From positions 72,875,719-72,939,718 of the forward strand of contig OY720348.1 in NCBI GenBank assembly GCA_963082975.1: 64,000 nt of DNA, read 5' to 3'. Source of the stretch: Labia minor. Its lineage: Eukaryota > Arthropoda > Insecta > Dermaptera > Spongiphoridae. The translations under genes were made by a program, and so were the position numbers. The notes under the pieces were generated by a model. That model saw nothing but the letters and a program-made list of their open reading frames with translations. It did not search any database and had not been told where the DNA came from. Below, one piece after another: positions 1 through 11,229 of this stretch; within the stretch, counting starts at the first letter, position 1, and the number at the start of each line of letters is the position of its first letter.

Positions 1-248
1 ATTATTTTGCATTATCACTATTAATTTCAAACCCCATCACTTTTCCTGCCTCGATTATTTTTTTATGCTACTTTAAATGTTATTAATTTATTTAAAAAAA
101 AACAAAGTAAACAAAATAAAAATAAAATATAAAGAGATTAGCATAACACTAAACTACTATAAAAATAATATTAAAAAATATATATTAAAATCTTACGTGT
201 AAATTCAATTATGAGATCAAATTTTCTTAATTAAAATGATTTACTCAC
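1..248. other. AT-rich sequence, no feature seen
   Basis: Low-complexity A/T-rich sequence with no open frame, splice-flanked exon or recognisable repeat. It precedes a 5'-truncated copy of an interspersed repeat. Confidence 0.6.
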
Positions 249-777
249 ATAATCTTAAAAAACAGATATGGATACATAAATAATAAATATAAACATTTTT
301 AATTTTATTTTATTTATAATATATATGCAAGACCAGGCTGTGACGTCATGCATGGCTGGATGACCTCATATAATTTTAAATCAAGAAAAAACTAATAAAT
401 ATGATTTTCCCGAGGATAAAACCAATACAAAATGCATGATTCATGGTGATATATAAAAAAATCTCCTTTGGTGTGAAAATAACCCTTTCCTTCCTATCGT
501 CGATCGCTAATACTACCACTTCCGGTTTCCGGAATTGCACCAAAAGTTGATCAATTCATCCCACTGATGCATTAAGTAAATATACCAAATTTCATCAAAA
601 TCGGTTGAGCCGTTCAGGCTGTACACATCTATACGGACGGACAGACGGACAGACATCATGCTAAAAATACTTTTTTCTGTTTAGAAAATGCATGATTCGT
701 GGAGATATGTAAAAATCTCCACATGTGAAATTTGGTGTGAAAACAATACCTCCCTTACTATCGTCGGTCGGTAAAAA
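249..777 (+). repeat. Interspersed repeat family 1, copy A (5' truncated)
   Basis: This copy shares near-identical sequence with copies at 1091-1722 and 18890-19561. Landmarks in order are two TGACGTCA-like sites around 340-370, a module with ATGCATGATTC and a GTGTGAAAATAACCC stretch (about 430-500), a core with CGGTTGAGCCGTTCAGG (about 602) and a GGAC-rich run, and a second diverged copy of the module (671-777) ending GGTCGGTAAAAA. It lacks the first 150 or so bases of the other copies, including the GACCTG hairpin. There is no coding capacity. It looks like a non-autonomous element; its class is undecided. Confidence 0.8.
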
Positions 778-1090
778 TTAATAGTATTAAATTATAGCCG
801 TAATGTAAATGTTTTCAAAGTTTAAAAGACCAATAAGATCAATTGAGATATTGTAAATATCAATTATTATTATTATCATTTAATTTATTTAAAACTAAAT
901 TTATTTGTGGAAAAGATGATTGTAATACGTTCCCCGAGAAGAGAATAAGTGTTGAAAAGTCAGACAAGGGCATTGGTTGGTGGGCTGCCGTCGAGACCAG
1001 ACGGACTTTATTGGAAGAAAAAAGGACCACCATTACACTCGGTCGTCCACGGACTATCGCTTACAAAAGGTCCGGCTACATTATTAACAA
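778..1090. other. Spacer between two repeat copies; short GC-richer patch
   Basis: About 950-1085 is GC-richer than its surroundings and open in two plus frames, but it has no recognisable protein similarity and no splice-site pair. I see no gene. It may be remnant transposon sequence trapped between repeat copies A and B. Confidence 0.5.
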
Positions 1091-1722
1091 ATAAGTTGAC
1101 CTGTGGCCAGGTCCGAACCGACCGACGGTTTGAAATCAATTAATTTCCAGCTACAGAAACAATTTCAAATAATTTTAATATATCTATTAATGTAAAAAAA
1201 ACCAGATAGGGATACATAAATAATAAATATAAACATTTTTAATTTTATTTTATTTATAATATATATGCAAGACCAGGCTGTGACGTCATGAATGGCTGGA
1301 TGACGTCATATAATTTTAATTAAGAAAAAACTAATAAAGATGATTTTTCTCGAGTATAAAACCAATGCAAAGTGAATGATTCGTGATGATATGTAAAAAA
1401 TCTCCTCATGTGAAATTTGGTGTGAAAATAACCCTTCCCTTCCTATCGTCGATCGCTAATACTACCACTTCCGGTTTCCGGATTTGCATCAAAAGTTGAT
1501 TCAATTCATCCCACTGATGCATTAAGTAAATATACCAAATTTCATCAAAATCGGTTGAGCCGTTCAGGCTGTACACATCTATACGGACGGACGGACAGAC
1601 ATCATGCTACAAATACTTTTTACCGACCGACGATAGTAAGGGAGGTATTGTTTTCACACCAAATTTCACATGTGGAGATTTTTACATATCTCAACGAATC
1701 ATGCATTTTCTTAACAGAAAAA
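1091..1722 (+). repeat. Interspersed repeat family 1, copy B, with inverted terminal module
   Basis: The 5' end begins ATAAGTTGACCTG and contains a hairpin with stem GACCTG/CAGGTC and loop TGGC (1098-1113). The body matches copies A and C closely through the GGAC run near 1585. The last roughly 105 bases (1617-1721) are the reverse complement of the terminal module of copies A and C: they start TTTTTACCGACCGACG and end AACAGAAAAAA. The module at about 1366-1460 and this flipped one therefore form an imperfect inverted repeat around a 160 bp core. The copy abuts the piggyBac remnant. Confidence 0.8.
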
Positions 1723-2143
1723 ATTTCACAAAGCAATTATTATTTTTGTTTATGCAAAAATGTAAACCACATTTTGAACATTTTATATGTGAAAACGATT
1801 TGCACGTTGGCAATTTACATCTTTGGCGGCTTTCGTCATATATGGGCCAATGGGATTGGCCGTCGAGACGAACATCTTTAGGTGGGGCTGTGGATGTCGT
1901 TGCAGACCTTTTCTTTTTTTCTACTAACCTCTTTTCGACGTCCAAAGGTCTCTCTCTTTTCTTAATACCACCAACTTGATAATGACATAGGCAATAGGCA
2001 ATTTCAGCCCTAAAATCTGCAAGGTTTATTGTTTTTTCTGATCTTTGGATAGCTATTTTTTTTTTATAAATGATCCACGAGTTGACAATTGTTATATCAA
2101 GAAGGTGATAAAATAATCTCATGTACCATTTTTTGGTCCTCAT
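1720..2143 (-). mobile_element. piggyBac-type transposase, C-terminal fragment
   Basis: A minus-strand open frame of about 140 codons matches the C-terminal part of piggyBac-like (PGBD) transposases. It begins in the post-catalytic segment with KKWYMRLFYHLLDITIVNSW, followed by an LADFRAEIAYCLC helix. It finishes with the cysteine-rich zinc-binding domain (RCKLPTCKSFSHIKCSKC, then CINKNNNCFVKF). The last dozen codons of the open frame run into repeat copy B, so the natural stop has been lost. The DDE catalytic core is absent upstream, where the sequence turns AT-rich. It is therefore a truncated remnant of a cut-and-paste DNA transposon. No TTAA-flanked terminal repeats were found. The family assignment is confident; inactivity follows from the missing core. 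Confidence 0.85.
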
Positions 2144-2189
2144 TTTTATTTTATACCTTACATATTAATAAAATGAATAGCCTATGTTC

Positions 2190-2398
2190 AAAGAGAGGTA
2201 TATAAGAATATTTTGATGTAATTTTATAGAAATGGGCTCCGCCAATTTTAAGTCTATATATCATAATTTTCCGGACAGACAGACATGGAAAATTCTAAAG
2301 TTACTTTTGGATTCTAGAGGTCATCAAACGCGAGAAATTTTTAAATTCTGAGCAATAGTGCATACAAAAATCTTTTATATATATATAGAAGAAGAAGA
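2190..2398 (-). repeat. Repeat family E (Helitron-5'-end-like), minus orientation
   Basis: Read on the minus strand it starts TCTATATATATATAAAAG near 2396, then an ATTTTTGTATGC stretch, TCTAGAATCCAAAAGT, ATGTCTGTCTGTCCGGA and AAATTACATCAAAATATTC. The same order recurs at 11818-12160 and partly at 8917, 20030 and 21990. A TC dinucleotide followed by a TATA run and a GTCTGTCTGTCCG tract resembles arthropod Helitron 5' ends; this class call is an inference. Confidence 0.6.
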
Positions 2399-3058
2399 AG
2401 AAGAAAAAGAAATTCAAGATAATAATCAAACAAAAATTTTTGCTATTCACATAATTATATAGGATCGAATCCATGTTATTTTTTTATTATCTGATGTCAA
2501 TAAATGCAAGAAGTTGGATGATGACATCCGATTTTTTCCTAATCGGATATTGTCTCCGATTGGTTCGTTGGTTCAGCAGAATAGTTGAAAAATCAATAGG
2601 AAATTGCATTACTCGCCACTCAGAAAACGCATTTTCCAATGGCACAAGGATTTAATTGGAGTGGCACAGCGGATCGATATCTACTTATATTGACGTCTGA
2701 TAACAAGGATAATTTAATTCGGAAGGAATATAGATAAAGAATATCATATTATTATTATTATTATTGGGGTTTTAAAGGTAATCTAGTCACAAGGGGGCCA
2801 TTAGTACTATCAATTATCATACATCATAAATTACGTTAAATCAACTTATCTCTCATCAAAACGATCCCATTAAGCCGTATAAAACGTCGGGGCACAGTCC
2901 CATGGAGAATAGAATGAATTGCTTTATCTGCTCTCTATCTTGTTTCAATAGTCATCAACTGAATGGAAGATATTGAAAATAAAGGTGAAAATATGGATGA
3001 TACTGAGGCTTCTTTTGGATTCGGCCTTTCAATTCGTTCTTAATGCAGCTGTCAACTT
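2399..3058. other. No gene recognised
   Basis: It contains a GAA microsatellite (about 2389-2405), an ATT microsatellite (about 2749-2765) and unremarkable AT-rich sequence. A 60-codon open frame near 2473-2655 has no recognisable motif or splice context. Confidence 0.5.
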
Positions 3059-3544
3059 TTTAATATCTCGCCAGAGATAGTATTGCGATCACGAAAATGA
3101 CGAGATTTTCATGTTTTTATATGTTTTGAAGGTCCCTGATTCATTTTCACAAACAATAAGGTTGGGAAAAATGTGTGTGTGTGTGTGTATGTATGTATGT
3201 AGCAAGATTACGCGAAAACGGTTGAAGCTAGAATCATGAAATTTGGTACATTATTTGGGCATTATTCCAAACTCGTAGTTTCTATCAACTTTGGAGAAAT
3301 GTAGCTCATCCTCCGGAAGTGGATCATTACCTACCACGTTTATGATTTTTTGTCTTCTAAACTGACCGTAAAAATAAAGATCGATGTTTGATAGTTTTTC
3401 ATAGGATTAAAAATTGTATAAAACTGCTATTGGTATAGAATTTCAGCTTGATTGAATCGCTGAAAGTACCAGAATTCATTTTTTAACACTACAAATCTCA
3501 CGCGCCAACACGTGACGTGGTGCCATCAACAAAGAGCCAAACAT
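3059..3544 (+). repeat. Interspersed repeat family 2, longest copy
   Basis: It starts near ATATCTCGCCAGAGATAGTA and ends near CAACAAAGAGCCAAACAT. Shorter copies lie at 5791-6140 and 13304-13546. Internal landmarks are a GTGT/GTAT microsatellite (3173-3200), GATTACGCGAAAACGGTTG, CCGGAAGTGGATCATTACC and a 3' part with CACGTGACGTGGTGCC. It is non-coding and was probably mobilised by another element. Confidence 0.75.
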
Positions 3545-4944
3545 GCGCTGGTTTAATAAACAGGATTTATTAATTTTAATTAATAATTGATAATTAATTC
3601 AATTTAATTGAAATATAATCTATTATATTATTGAATCCAATTTCAATTGCGAGATAGTCGAGAGAGTAATTCATAACTATTTTATTTATTCCCTTGAATT
3701 CATGGTTGTTAAATCACTCGTCTATAAATTGTGATTATAAATCAAGGTACACTCTTATTATATACATCAATTTATAAATTAATTAAATAAAATAAAAGTA
3801 TTAAATTTTCAAAAACATCGAAATGTTAATCGAGGGCAGACACTCCCGATTTTTTCGTAAGAAATATCAAGAACCAAGCCCATTCGAATCCAATGTTCTG
3901 AAGATTTTATAAAATTGGATGTTTTATTAATGAATAGAATAATCTTTGCACAAGTGAGAATTGCTATTATAAAAAATCCTATTTTCTGTTTTCTTTTCTA
4001 TTTAACATGGAAAGGAATAAAATCAATAAATAACCATTGAAAACAAATGAAATGTACTCGTTAAGATTTGCTTCGAGTAATACGGTTCTATGCTCTTCTA
4101 TGCTACTTCGTCCGATTATTCCAATGAACAAATGGATTGTGATAAATTTAAAATGAATGATTATTAATGTCCTTAATACCCTCTATCATTACTGTGACTT
4201 GGAGCTTGAAATAATAATAAAAATCGATGTATTTTGATGTTATAAAAATCATCAATTAACTGATGAACATTCTAAATTTAGATCTTCCCATAGAATGCAA
4301 TTCATTGGATTAATCCATAATATCGTATTATAAAAATTATATATAGACAAATATTATAGAAGGATTGATATTATCTTGGAAACGAAACAAGCAGACATTA
4401 ATGCATGTGTATTTTTTTCAAAATAGAAGATAAAAATGGATGAATCTATTTTTTAGAATCTATTGTAGAAAAATGAAAGAAAGCATTGGATTGGTTGATA
4501 GTAGCATATTAGCATGGAACACGAACACGTTCTCTTCATGAACAGACCCAGAATTTCAATACCGATTTTTAAATTTAATTCAATAGATTAACAAAATAAA
4601 TAAAATAAGCAATAAAATAAACAGAAAAATAATTAAAGAAAATTATTCAAACTCTTTCAAAAATATTTAATATCCAATTCAGGCATATTGATTTTTTAAA
4701 AGTGGAATTTTCCAACCTAATCGGAATGGAATGGAATGCAGGCATATCGGTCTCGTTATCTAAAAAATGGCCCCTTCACTTGGTTGCCTGTTTTCTAATT
4801 TTTAATTTTTTTCACAAAATAGAAATAACTTTGGAAGAGGGAACCTGGTGAAAACCACTTAAACAAAGAATCCAATCCATTCTTAATTTTCGATGATGTT
4901 CTGTTCAATAAATTTCTTCTATCCGATCCAATGGATATGTAGAA
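3545..4944. other. No gene recognised
   Basis: AT-rich intergenic sequence. No exon-like frame with splice sites, no RNA gene and no repeat shared with the rest of the window was seen. Confidence 0.5.
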
Positions 4945-5225
4945 ACATGAATATCAAGGATTCTAGTCGAACCATTTTTGATTATGCACCGTTCTAGACA
5001 GCTTCTTTTAGAAAACTTGATTGATCAGGTTTCCAATCCCCATATTCGCCTGATTTGGTACGATGCACATTTTAGCTGTTCAACAAACTTAAAAGACCAC
5101 ACCCCGCTCACCTATTCGTTTCGTTTCAAGAAATCAAAGGCAATTTGAAAAAAAAAGCATTGAATATTGCTGCTGTGCAATGGATTTCTCTGACGATTTT
5201 GGGAATGGTGACAAACTTGGATATA
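4945..5225 (+). mobile_element. mariner-type transposase remnant
   Basis: A plus-strand frame reads YSPDLVRCTF, a stop, then LFNKLKRPHPAHLFVSFQEI starting at 5043. This matches the conserved mariner segment [17 protein letters not shown] followed by its EEIK helix. Just upstream, around 4980, DYAPF and TASF correspond to the usual DNAPSHTA segment. The piece has in-frame stops and frame changes and no N-terminal helix-turn-helix region or terminal inverted repeats. It is a decayed internal to C-terminal fragment of a cut-and-paste element. Confidence 0.75.
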
Positions 5226-5790
5226 AATGAGATGAGGAGTAGCTGATAAAATGGAGTAAGACAAAAATAATAAAGCGTTTTCATTGATAGAAAAAAATTC
5301 ATCGTCTTTTTTGAACACAGTTTGATGATATAGATTAAACAAAATTAATTTGTTTTTTGTGGAATCTTCCTTTTTATCTTTTTTTAATTATAAAATTGAT
5401 ATTCATCCTTATTTTGTTCTTCATTAATCCATACAAATGATGATGAGTTATTATTGATAATTGCAAAGTGAAAGTACATAAACCTACTTTTGGCAAGTGT
5501 CAGAAGAATGTGAAAATTCTTGAAGGATCATGATGGAACTCGAATGGGATGCACCCCACGAATATTATTGGATGGGATTTAAAGACTCTCCTTTATTTTA
5601 TTTTAGGTATTGATCTTAAAAGCTGTCTCCAACTCGCAGTTAAACCAGCCAAGAACAATACAACAAATCGTACGCGCACAAAAAAAGAAGATTAATTTGT
5701 TAGACTAGGAAAGATTAAAAATCTCTTTTTTAGAATAAAAGGAAAGGAAATATCACTTCTTCTTCTCTCTCACTTCATTTCCTATCTCGT
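5226..5790. other. No gene recognised
   Basis: AT-rich sequence. The first 100 bases may be further eroded mariner 3' sequence. A 76-codon minus frame at 5112-5342 is antisense to the mariner fragment and is not considered a gene. Confidence 0.5.
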
Positions 5791-6140
5791 GGGTGTGTGT
5801 ATACAAGATTACGCAAAAACGGTTGGAGCTAGAATCATGAAATTTGGTATACGGGCATTATTCCAAATTCATAGTTCCCTATCAACTTTGGAGAAATGTA
5901 GTTCATCCGGAAGTGGATCATTACCTACCACGTTTTCATTTTTTTTTCTCTCAAGTAACCGTAAAAATAAAAAATAAAGATATAGGTTTGATAGTTTTCA
6001 CATCATTAAAAATTGTATAAATACTGCTATCTTTAGAATTTCAGCTTGATTGAATCGCTGAAAGTACCGGAATTAATTTTTTAACCCTGCAAATCACGCG
6101 CCACCACGCGACGTGGTGCCATCAACAAAGAGCCAAACAT
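5791..6140 (+). repeat. Interspersed repeat family 2, 5'-truncated copy
   Basis: This copy begins at the GTGTGT tract and continues with GATTACGCAAAAACGGTTGG, CCGGAAGTGGATCATTACC and the same 3' end (GAGCCAAACAT) as the copy at 3059-3544. It carries small indels. The open frame at 5789-5977 is a chance frame of the repeat. Confidence 0.75.
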
Positions 6141-6892
6141 CGATATTATTTATTAATTTTAATTTAAATAGAATATATGTTCTTTAATCCAATTCAAATT
6201 GTGAGATAGTCGAGTGAAGACACTACAGATTTTTATATTAATGAATAAAGAAAATATTTTTTAAAATGCTTTTTTTTTCTCTTTTTTTAATGTTCCAATA
6301 GATGTAAATTTTTTTTATATGCCTGAGCTTCCCCACCTTTCATGTTATCACGCCACTATACTTTGAGAATTACTCCGTTAAAAATGACTTACTTAAAAGC
6401 GAGTTAAAATTTAAAAAAAATACTATTACAATTATTGCTATGATTTTTGTTTTTTATCGTATTTAATTTGCAAATTTATACAAACTAATTTAAATAATCC
6501 ATTCTAAATTTAAAAATGATTGATAAAAGGTATTATTAGTAGAATTAATTTCTTCTAAATTCAATTACTGGATATTTTATTGAAAATATGTATGGTCGAG
6601 AGTCTATGGTCTATGTTTTTGCCATCGGGGCTATATGTCGTTGATGTTTTCTCATGATCGATGATGGTAGGTTTGGATGTTTATTTTGGAGATACAATGC
6701 TAATCCTTAATTATGGTATAATAAAAATAATTTCATACTTTGTTGAAATATTGAATATTTTCATTATACCTATGTATTTGTATAAATTTTAAATTACTTA
6801 AAAAACTATTAATCGTAAATATTTTAATGTTTTTATTAAATAAATAAATAAAACTTTGGATTTCTTAAAAATAAGTTAAACTATTTCTATAG
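6141..6892. other. No gene recognised
   Basis: AT-rich sequence with a slightly GC-richer patch at about 6595-6700 that shows no usable frame. Confidence 0.5.
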
Positions 6893-7062
6893 TTAGGAAA
6901 AGATGGAACCCGCTTTGGAAGGTCTCTTCGACTAAAGATGGCCAAGAGTCTCCTCCAATGGAATGCTATTTTAATAATTCCCAAGAGCATCCGTTAAATC
7001 TCAGTAAACCAAAGATAGGAAGAATGTATCCCGAAATTGTTTTATCCCAAAACCTACTTTGA
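6893..7062 (+). other. Candidate orphan terminal exon
   Basis: A good acceptor (CTATTTCTATAG) is followed by 55 open codons to a TGA at 7060-7062, in sequence clearly less AT-rich than its flanks. The frame begins RKRWNPLWKVSSTK and ends IVLSQNLL. I do not recognise the protein and see no partner exon nearby, so this could also be a chance frame in old transposon DNA. Confidence 0.25.
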
Positions 7063-8183
7063 TTTTATTATCTTTAGTGGATTTAATTTTTATTTCAAAG
7101 TCACGTAACTTTTAATGCCAAAATGGCATTGTCCACCACTTTGGTTCCAACTTAATATTTGTTTGATATTTAACGAATCGATTCTATTCTTTCTTCCATT
7201 TGGTTAGCAGATAATGTACAATCCATTTTTAAATTCTCCAAAAATGATGATTTGTGTAAATTGACAAATTATCTATTATCTCCCAAGTCTTAATAATCCA
7301 ATAGTACTATTTTATTGGAATAGATACGATGTAGATAGGGAGTCAACATCCCCAAACTAACGAACCAAAACTTCAAAAAACATAAAAACAATTCTCCGCC
7401 AACAAACCCAATGATAAATGCTCAACACGATTAAGACTCCGGAAACCATACCATACCCTAACACAATCCCCTGGAAAATAGCTCCAAAAGAACTGCACTG
7501 AAGCTGAAACGTCGAGGAAATATAAATCCATTGATATACGCAGGCTACCGAGAAAAATATTTATCCAAGTTGAATTTATGGAAGCCTACTTGATCATATA
7601 TATATCATCACAAAAATCTTTCTATTTTGTATTAAAATTAATTAATTTCTCGCTAAGTAATTGGATAATTTACTAAAACGATGGCTTGAAAGATTCTAGT
7701 CTTGATCCGCCCTACTCATGGACGAGCGATTAAACCTCGCCACAAGTTCTTTAATTTAATATAAATTTAATATTTCATATACTATATAAATAATTGCTAA
7801 AGTTGGCTAAATTGAACTTAGATCCCATTGAGCAAGAAAACTAAAAGAAAAAGAAGAAAAGTGTGATAAAAGTAAAGCTATTTTACCAAATTATCTTTTA
7901 ATTAATTTTTCTCGACAATCTTTTTCAATTGAGATTTTTATTTACTTATTTTATTTCTAATTTTTTTATTATTTAATTATTAGATTTTGTTTAAGCCTTT
8001 ATTCATTATAATACGAACAAATATATATTTGAAGTTTGAATTTCATCACACCTTATTATAACTTTGAATTTATCAATATCTATTGAAAAAATTTCATATC
8101 CACTTTTCGAATTGTTAAATAATTAAATGGAGAGGTTCATTTATTAATTATATATTAATTATATATATATATATATATATATA
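7063..8183. other. No gene recognised; one less AT-rich patch
   Basis: About 7330-7560 is less AT-rich than its surroundings and has no long frame. The rest is AT-rich and ends in a TA dinucleotide run (8159-8184). Confidence 0.5.
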
Positions 8184-8448
8184 TCTTATATATAAAATTC
8201 TCGTGTCACAAAACTTTGAAAAAGTACTCCTCCGAAACGGTTGGACCGATTCTTATGAAATTTTTTATGTATATTCAGTAGGTCTCAGGGCATGTCAGAC
8301 TTCCTTCATAAAACCGCTAATTGGTAAGGTGTATCCAGAGGGTGGAATTTAAATAAAATTAGTTTAGTTACAATGCTAGATCATAGAGGCGCTGGTGGCG
8401 ATAATTTGACATGTATATAAATTCTAATAGAAGACTTGCAAACAAGAA

Positions 8449-8520
8449 TGGTTTCTGGTTTAGTCAGCTAGGGCGTCATCTTATGACTTTGCACCCTCAG
8501 TTCGAAACTCGCTAAGGCAC
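8449..8520 (+). repeat. tRNA-like (SINE-head-like) segment
   Basis: About 72 bases include a D-arm/A-box-like TAGTCAGCTAGGG, an anticodon-arm-like stem GTCAT/ATGAC and a B-box-like AGTTCGAAACTC, followed by T7 at 8522-8528, a possible Pol III stop. The acceptor stem does not pair properly and the anticodon loop is short, so it is not a functional tRNA. A degraded tRNA-derived SINE head is the best reading. Confidence 0.4.
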
Positions 8521-9849
8521 ATTTTTTTAAGTATTATATATTTTACAAATTTATTAATTTTTATTATTTTAATATTTTATTAAATTATTTTATTTTATTA
8601 AATTAAATTTTATTTTATTATTAAATTGTATTTTATTAAATTAATAATTATGTCAATTAATTTTTTCTGCATAAATAAACATATATAAAAAACTATATAA
8701 AATTTGAATTTTCATTCATTCATTCATTTAAAATGATAATTTAAGAATATCTTATTCAAAATAAATTGTTGAATATATCTGATCTAAATATTTTTTTGAT
8801 TTGTTCTTTTAAAATATATATAATAAATAATTAAATTAATCCCTACTAGGACCTCGGAGGGGAGGTAACAAGCTTTCTCTTCCTTGGGAAAATCCATCCC
8901 CAGCGTCGACTATCTATCTATATATATATATATATATATATAAAAAGGTTTTTGTCTGCACATTTCTCAGAATTTAAAAATTATTGTAATATTTCACTTT
9001 TTATTTTAAATTCTAATATTCAAATATCAATTCAATTAAATAATTTATTCTAAAAGTTCTCATTTTAATTTATTTAATAAAATATTTAGATCATATATAA
9101 CTTCATTTTTATTTATTCTTTCTATATATTTGAATATTTCTTCTTTTCTATTTGAAAGTGAAAGGTTAAAAAAACAGAATATATTATTTTTAATGTTTGA
9201 TGAATACAAAAATATTTTCAAAACGTCAATTAAAATGACTAAATTATATTAATTTTGTTTTTGTTTCAATTATTAATTACAACTATATTTTAAGTGCAAA
9301 AGTCATTTCTTGGTTAATTAAAATATGTTTTTTTAGACAAATGATATAATGATGTTTTAAATTTATGTCTTTTTTATATTTTTTTATTAATAGGCTTCTT
9401 TTTTTATTTTTAATTTTTAATAAATTCTCTTTTTTGATATGATATTAATAAAAAATAATATTAAATTGTATATAAAATTAAAAATTAGAATATTTGAATT
9501 TTTTTAAATTTTAACACATGTAATCAATCATATGCATAACGAATGGAAAATTTTGAAAATCAACTTGGTATTCAGAAAAAAATACTGATATATAGAATAT
9601 AATAGACCATTCGAATATAATTTAAAACTATTTTCTCCTTCTATTTTAAATTTAAAAAAAAAACGGAGTGTTAAGAAATTAAAATGCCTGGATAGGTAAA
9701 TGGGCTGGAAGAGGAGGCAATTTATAATTTTCTTCTAATTCAGATTGAAATTAATAGTGATAAGAAAAAATATTTAGTAACAAAATCTTAATATACAAAA
9801 TGTAGAATTTGAATATGTAGAAAAATTGAATGTAATCACGAAGGATAAT

Positions 9850-10395
9850 AATATTTGAGAAGAATTTAAATCGAGGTTGAAATCGGGAAACGTCAGTTAT
9901 CATGCAGTAAATAGGCTTATCTCATCAAAATTATTATCAAAAGGAATCAAAATTAAAATATATAAACCAATTATTTTGTCTGTTGTATTATATGGGTGGG
10001 ACGCATGGCCTATGACCCTGGGAGATGAGAGTAGATTCAGAGTATTTGAGAATAGGATTCTTTCCAGCATTTATTGGCGAAAGAAAGATGAGGTCACCGG
10101 GGAATGGCGGAGACTGCATAACGAGGAATTGCATGACCTCTATGCATCTTCAGAAATAGTTAGGGTTATAAAAGCGAAAAAGCTGCGATAGGCAGGGGAC
10201 GTGGCTAGAATGGGAGAGAAAAAAGATATTGGATTGGAAAACGGTGTGGAGACCGATTGGAAAATGTCCGCTTGGAAGACCAAGGACGCGTAGGAAGGGA
10301 CGTAAGAGAGATAGGACAAGGGCTCAGGATAGGGAGACTTGGAGAAATGTGGTTGCTGCGGCCAAGAACTTTCGAGTTCCTTAGAGTCACAGAGA
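9850..10395 (+). mobile_element. LINE C-terminal fragment (non-LTR reverse transcriptase)
   Basis: The plus frame from about 9856 covers the end of the RT thumb and the C-terminal region of an endonuclease/RT-type LINE. It reads NVSYHAVNRLISSKLLSKG, then IKIYKPIILSVVLYGWDAW (family form: LRIYKTLIRPVLTYGSETW), FRVFENRILSSIYW and LHNEELHDLY. After a stop come AGDVARMGEKK and ETWRNVVAAAKNF. The 3' end is GTTCCTTAGAGTCACAGATA plus a short GATA tail. The copy is 5' truncated with several stops. Other 3' ends of the same family are at 53695-53885 and 57105-57335. Confidence 0.8.
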
Positions 10396-10603
10396 TAGAT
10401 AGATATAACATATACAATAATAATATATATAATTAATTTACTGATTAAATTAAAATAGATTTTAAATAAGAACACAAAAAGAAATGAATGTTTTATGTAA
10501 TATACGGATTGAAACAAAATGGATGAAAACCTTTTAATACTCTTAACCAAATACTATGTGCCACTCGGGGGGTACAGGGGCGGAGCCACCGTCTAGGTGT
10601 GGA

Positions 10604-10632
10604 GAGCGCCGTAGGCGCTCGGAGCAGCTAGT
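10604..10632 (+). other. Helitron 3' terminal hairpin and CTAG|T end
   Basis: GAGCGCC (10604-10610) pairs perfectly with GGCGCTC (10614-10620) around a GTA loop. Seven bases later the sequence ends CTAG (10628-10631) followed by the host T. This is the canonical Helitron termination signal. Confidence 0.8.
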
Positions 10633-11229
10633 ATATATATATATATATATTTGAGTTGTTTATATAGATTTCTTGATTTTATATATTATTTATATTCGCT
10701 TACCCCATTTTATATTATCTATAGATAATTAATTTTTGGATTGTTTTATTATTATTCAAACTAAGAGGTTGATTTCATTAATTTATGCGTTTAATATTCT
10801 TTGTCCTGTAATCGAACTCAGATCCTTTTTGTTCAAGATATTTTACTATATTTTAGTTATTTAACATTTTTTTTCCTCTATTATTTTCTATATTATCATT
10901 AATTTTTTAAAATTTACATTTTAATTGAATTTCAATTTAATTGGATGATTGAAAATGTGATCGAAATGATCTTGGTTTTCAATTGGGCTAATCTGACAGT
11001 GTTCACTAATCTAAAATTTTATATACATTAGAATGGTGAATATTATCCAAATTATTTATGGGTGTTTTCTCATAAAAAAAATGAAAATCTCATAAAAAAG
11101 TTATTGTTTCTTTTTTTATCTAATTGAATTTTTTTCTATAAATTTCAATTTTTTTTTTTTTTTTTTTTTGGAAACTTTTAAACCTTCGATAAATTAATTT
11201 ATAATACAATTTTTATTGTTTTTTTTTAC
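10633..11229. other. No gene recognised
   Basis: A TA run is followed by AT-rich intergenic sequence with a long T homopolymer (about 11149-11169). Confidence 0.5.

Larger units (their letters stand above)
8184..10631 (+). mobile_element. Non-autonomous Helitron-like element (composite)
   Basis: The 5' end reads TC, TTATATATAAAA, TTCTCGTGTCAC, then CTCCTCCGAAACGGTTGGAC, a motif order I recognise from widespread arthropod Helitrons. The 3' end has a perfect 7 bp hairpin followed by CAGCTAG and a T, the Helitron CTRR signature (see 10604-10632). The element lies between an A (8183) and a T (10632), as expected for Helitron insertion. No Rep/helicase frame is present. A second 5'-like end (TC then TATA run) at 8917 means a shorter element, 8917-10631, may be nested inside. 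It includes a tRNA-like segment and a LINE 3' fragment. The 3' end is firm; pairing with 8184 rather than 8917 is uncertain. Confidence 0.65.

Noticed and set aside
10140-10550. 136-codon minus-strand frame
   Set aside because: Antisense to the LINE C-terminal fragment; no splice or homology support.
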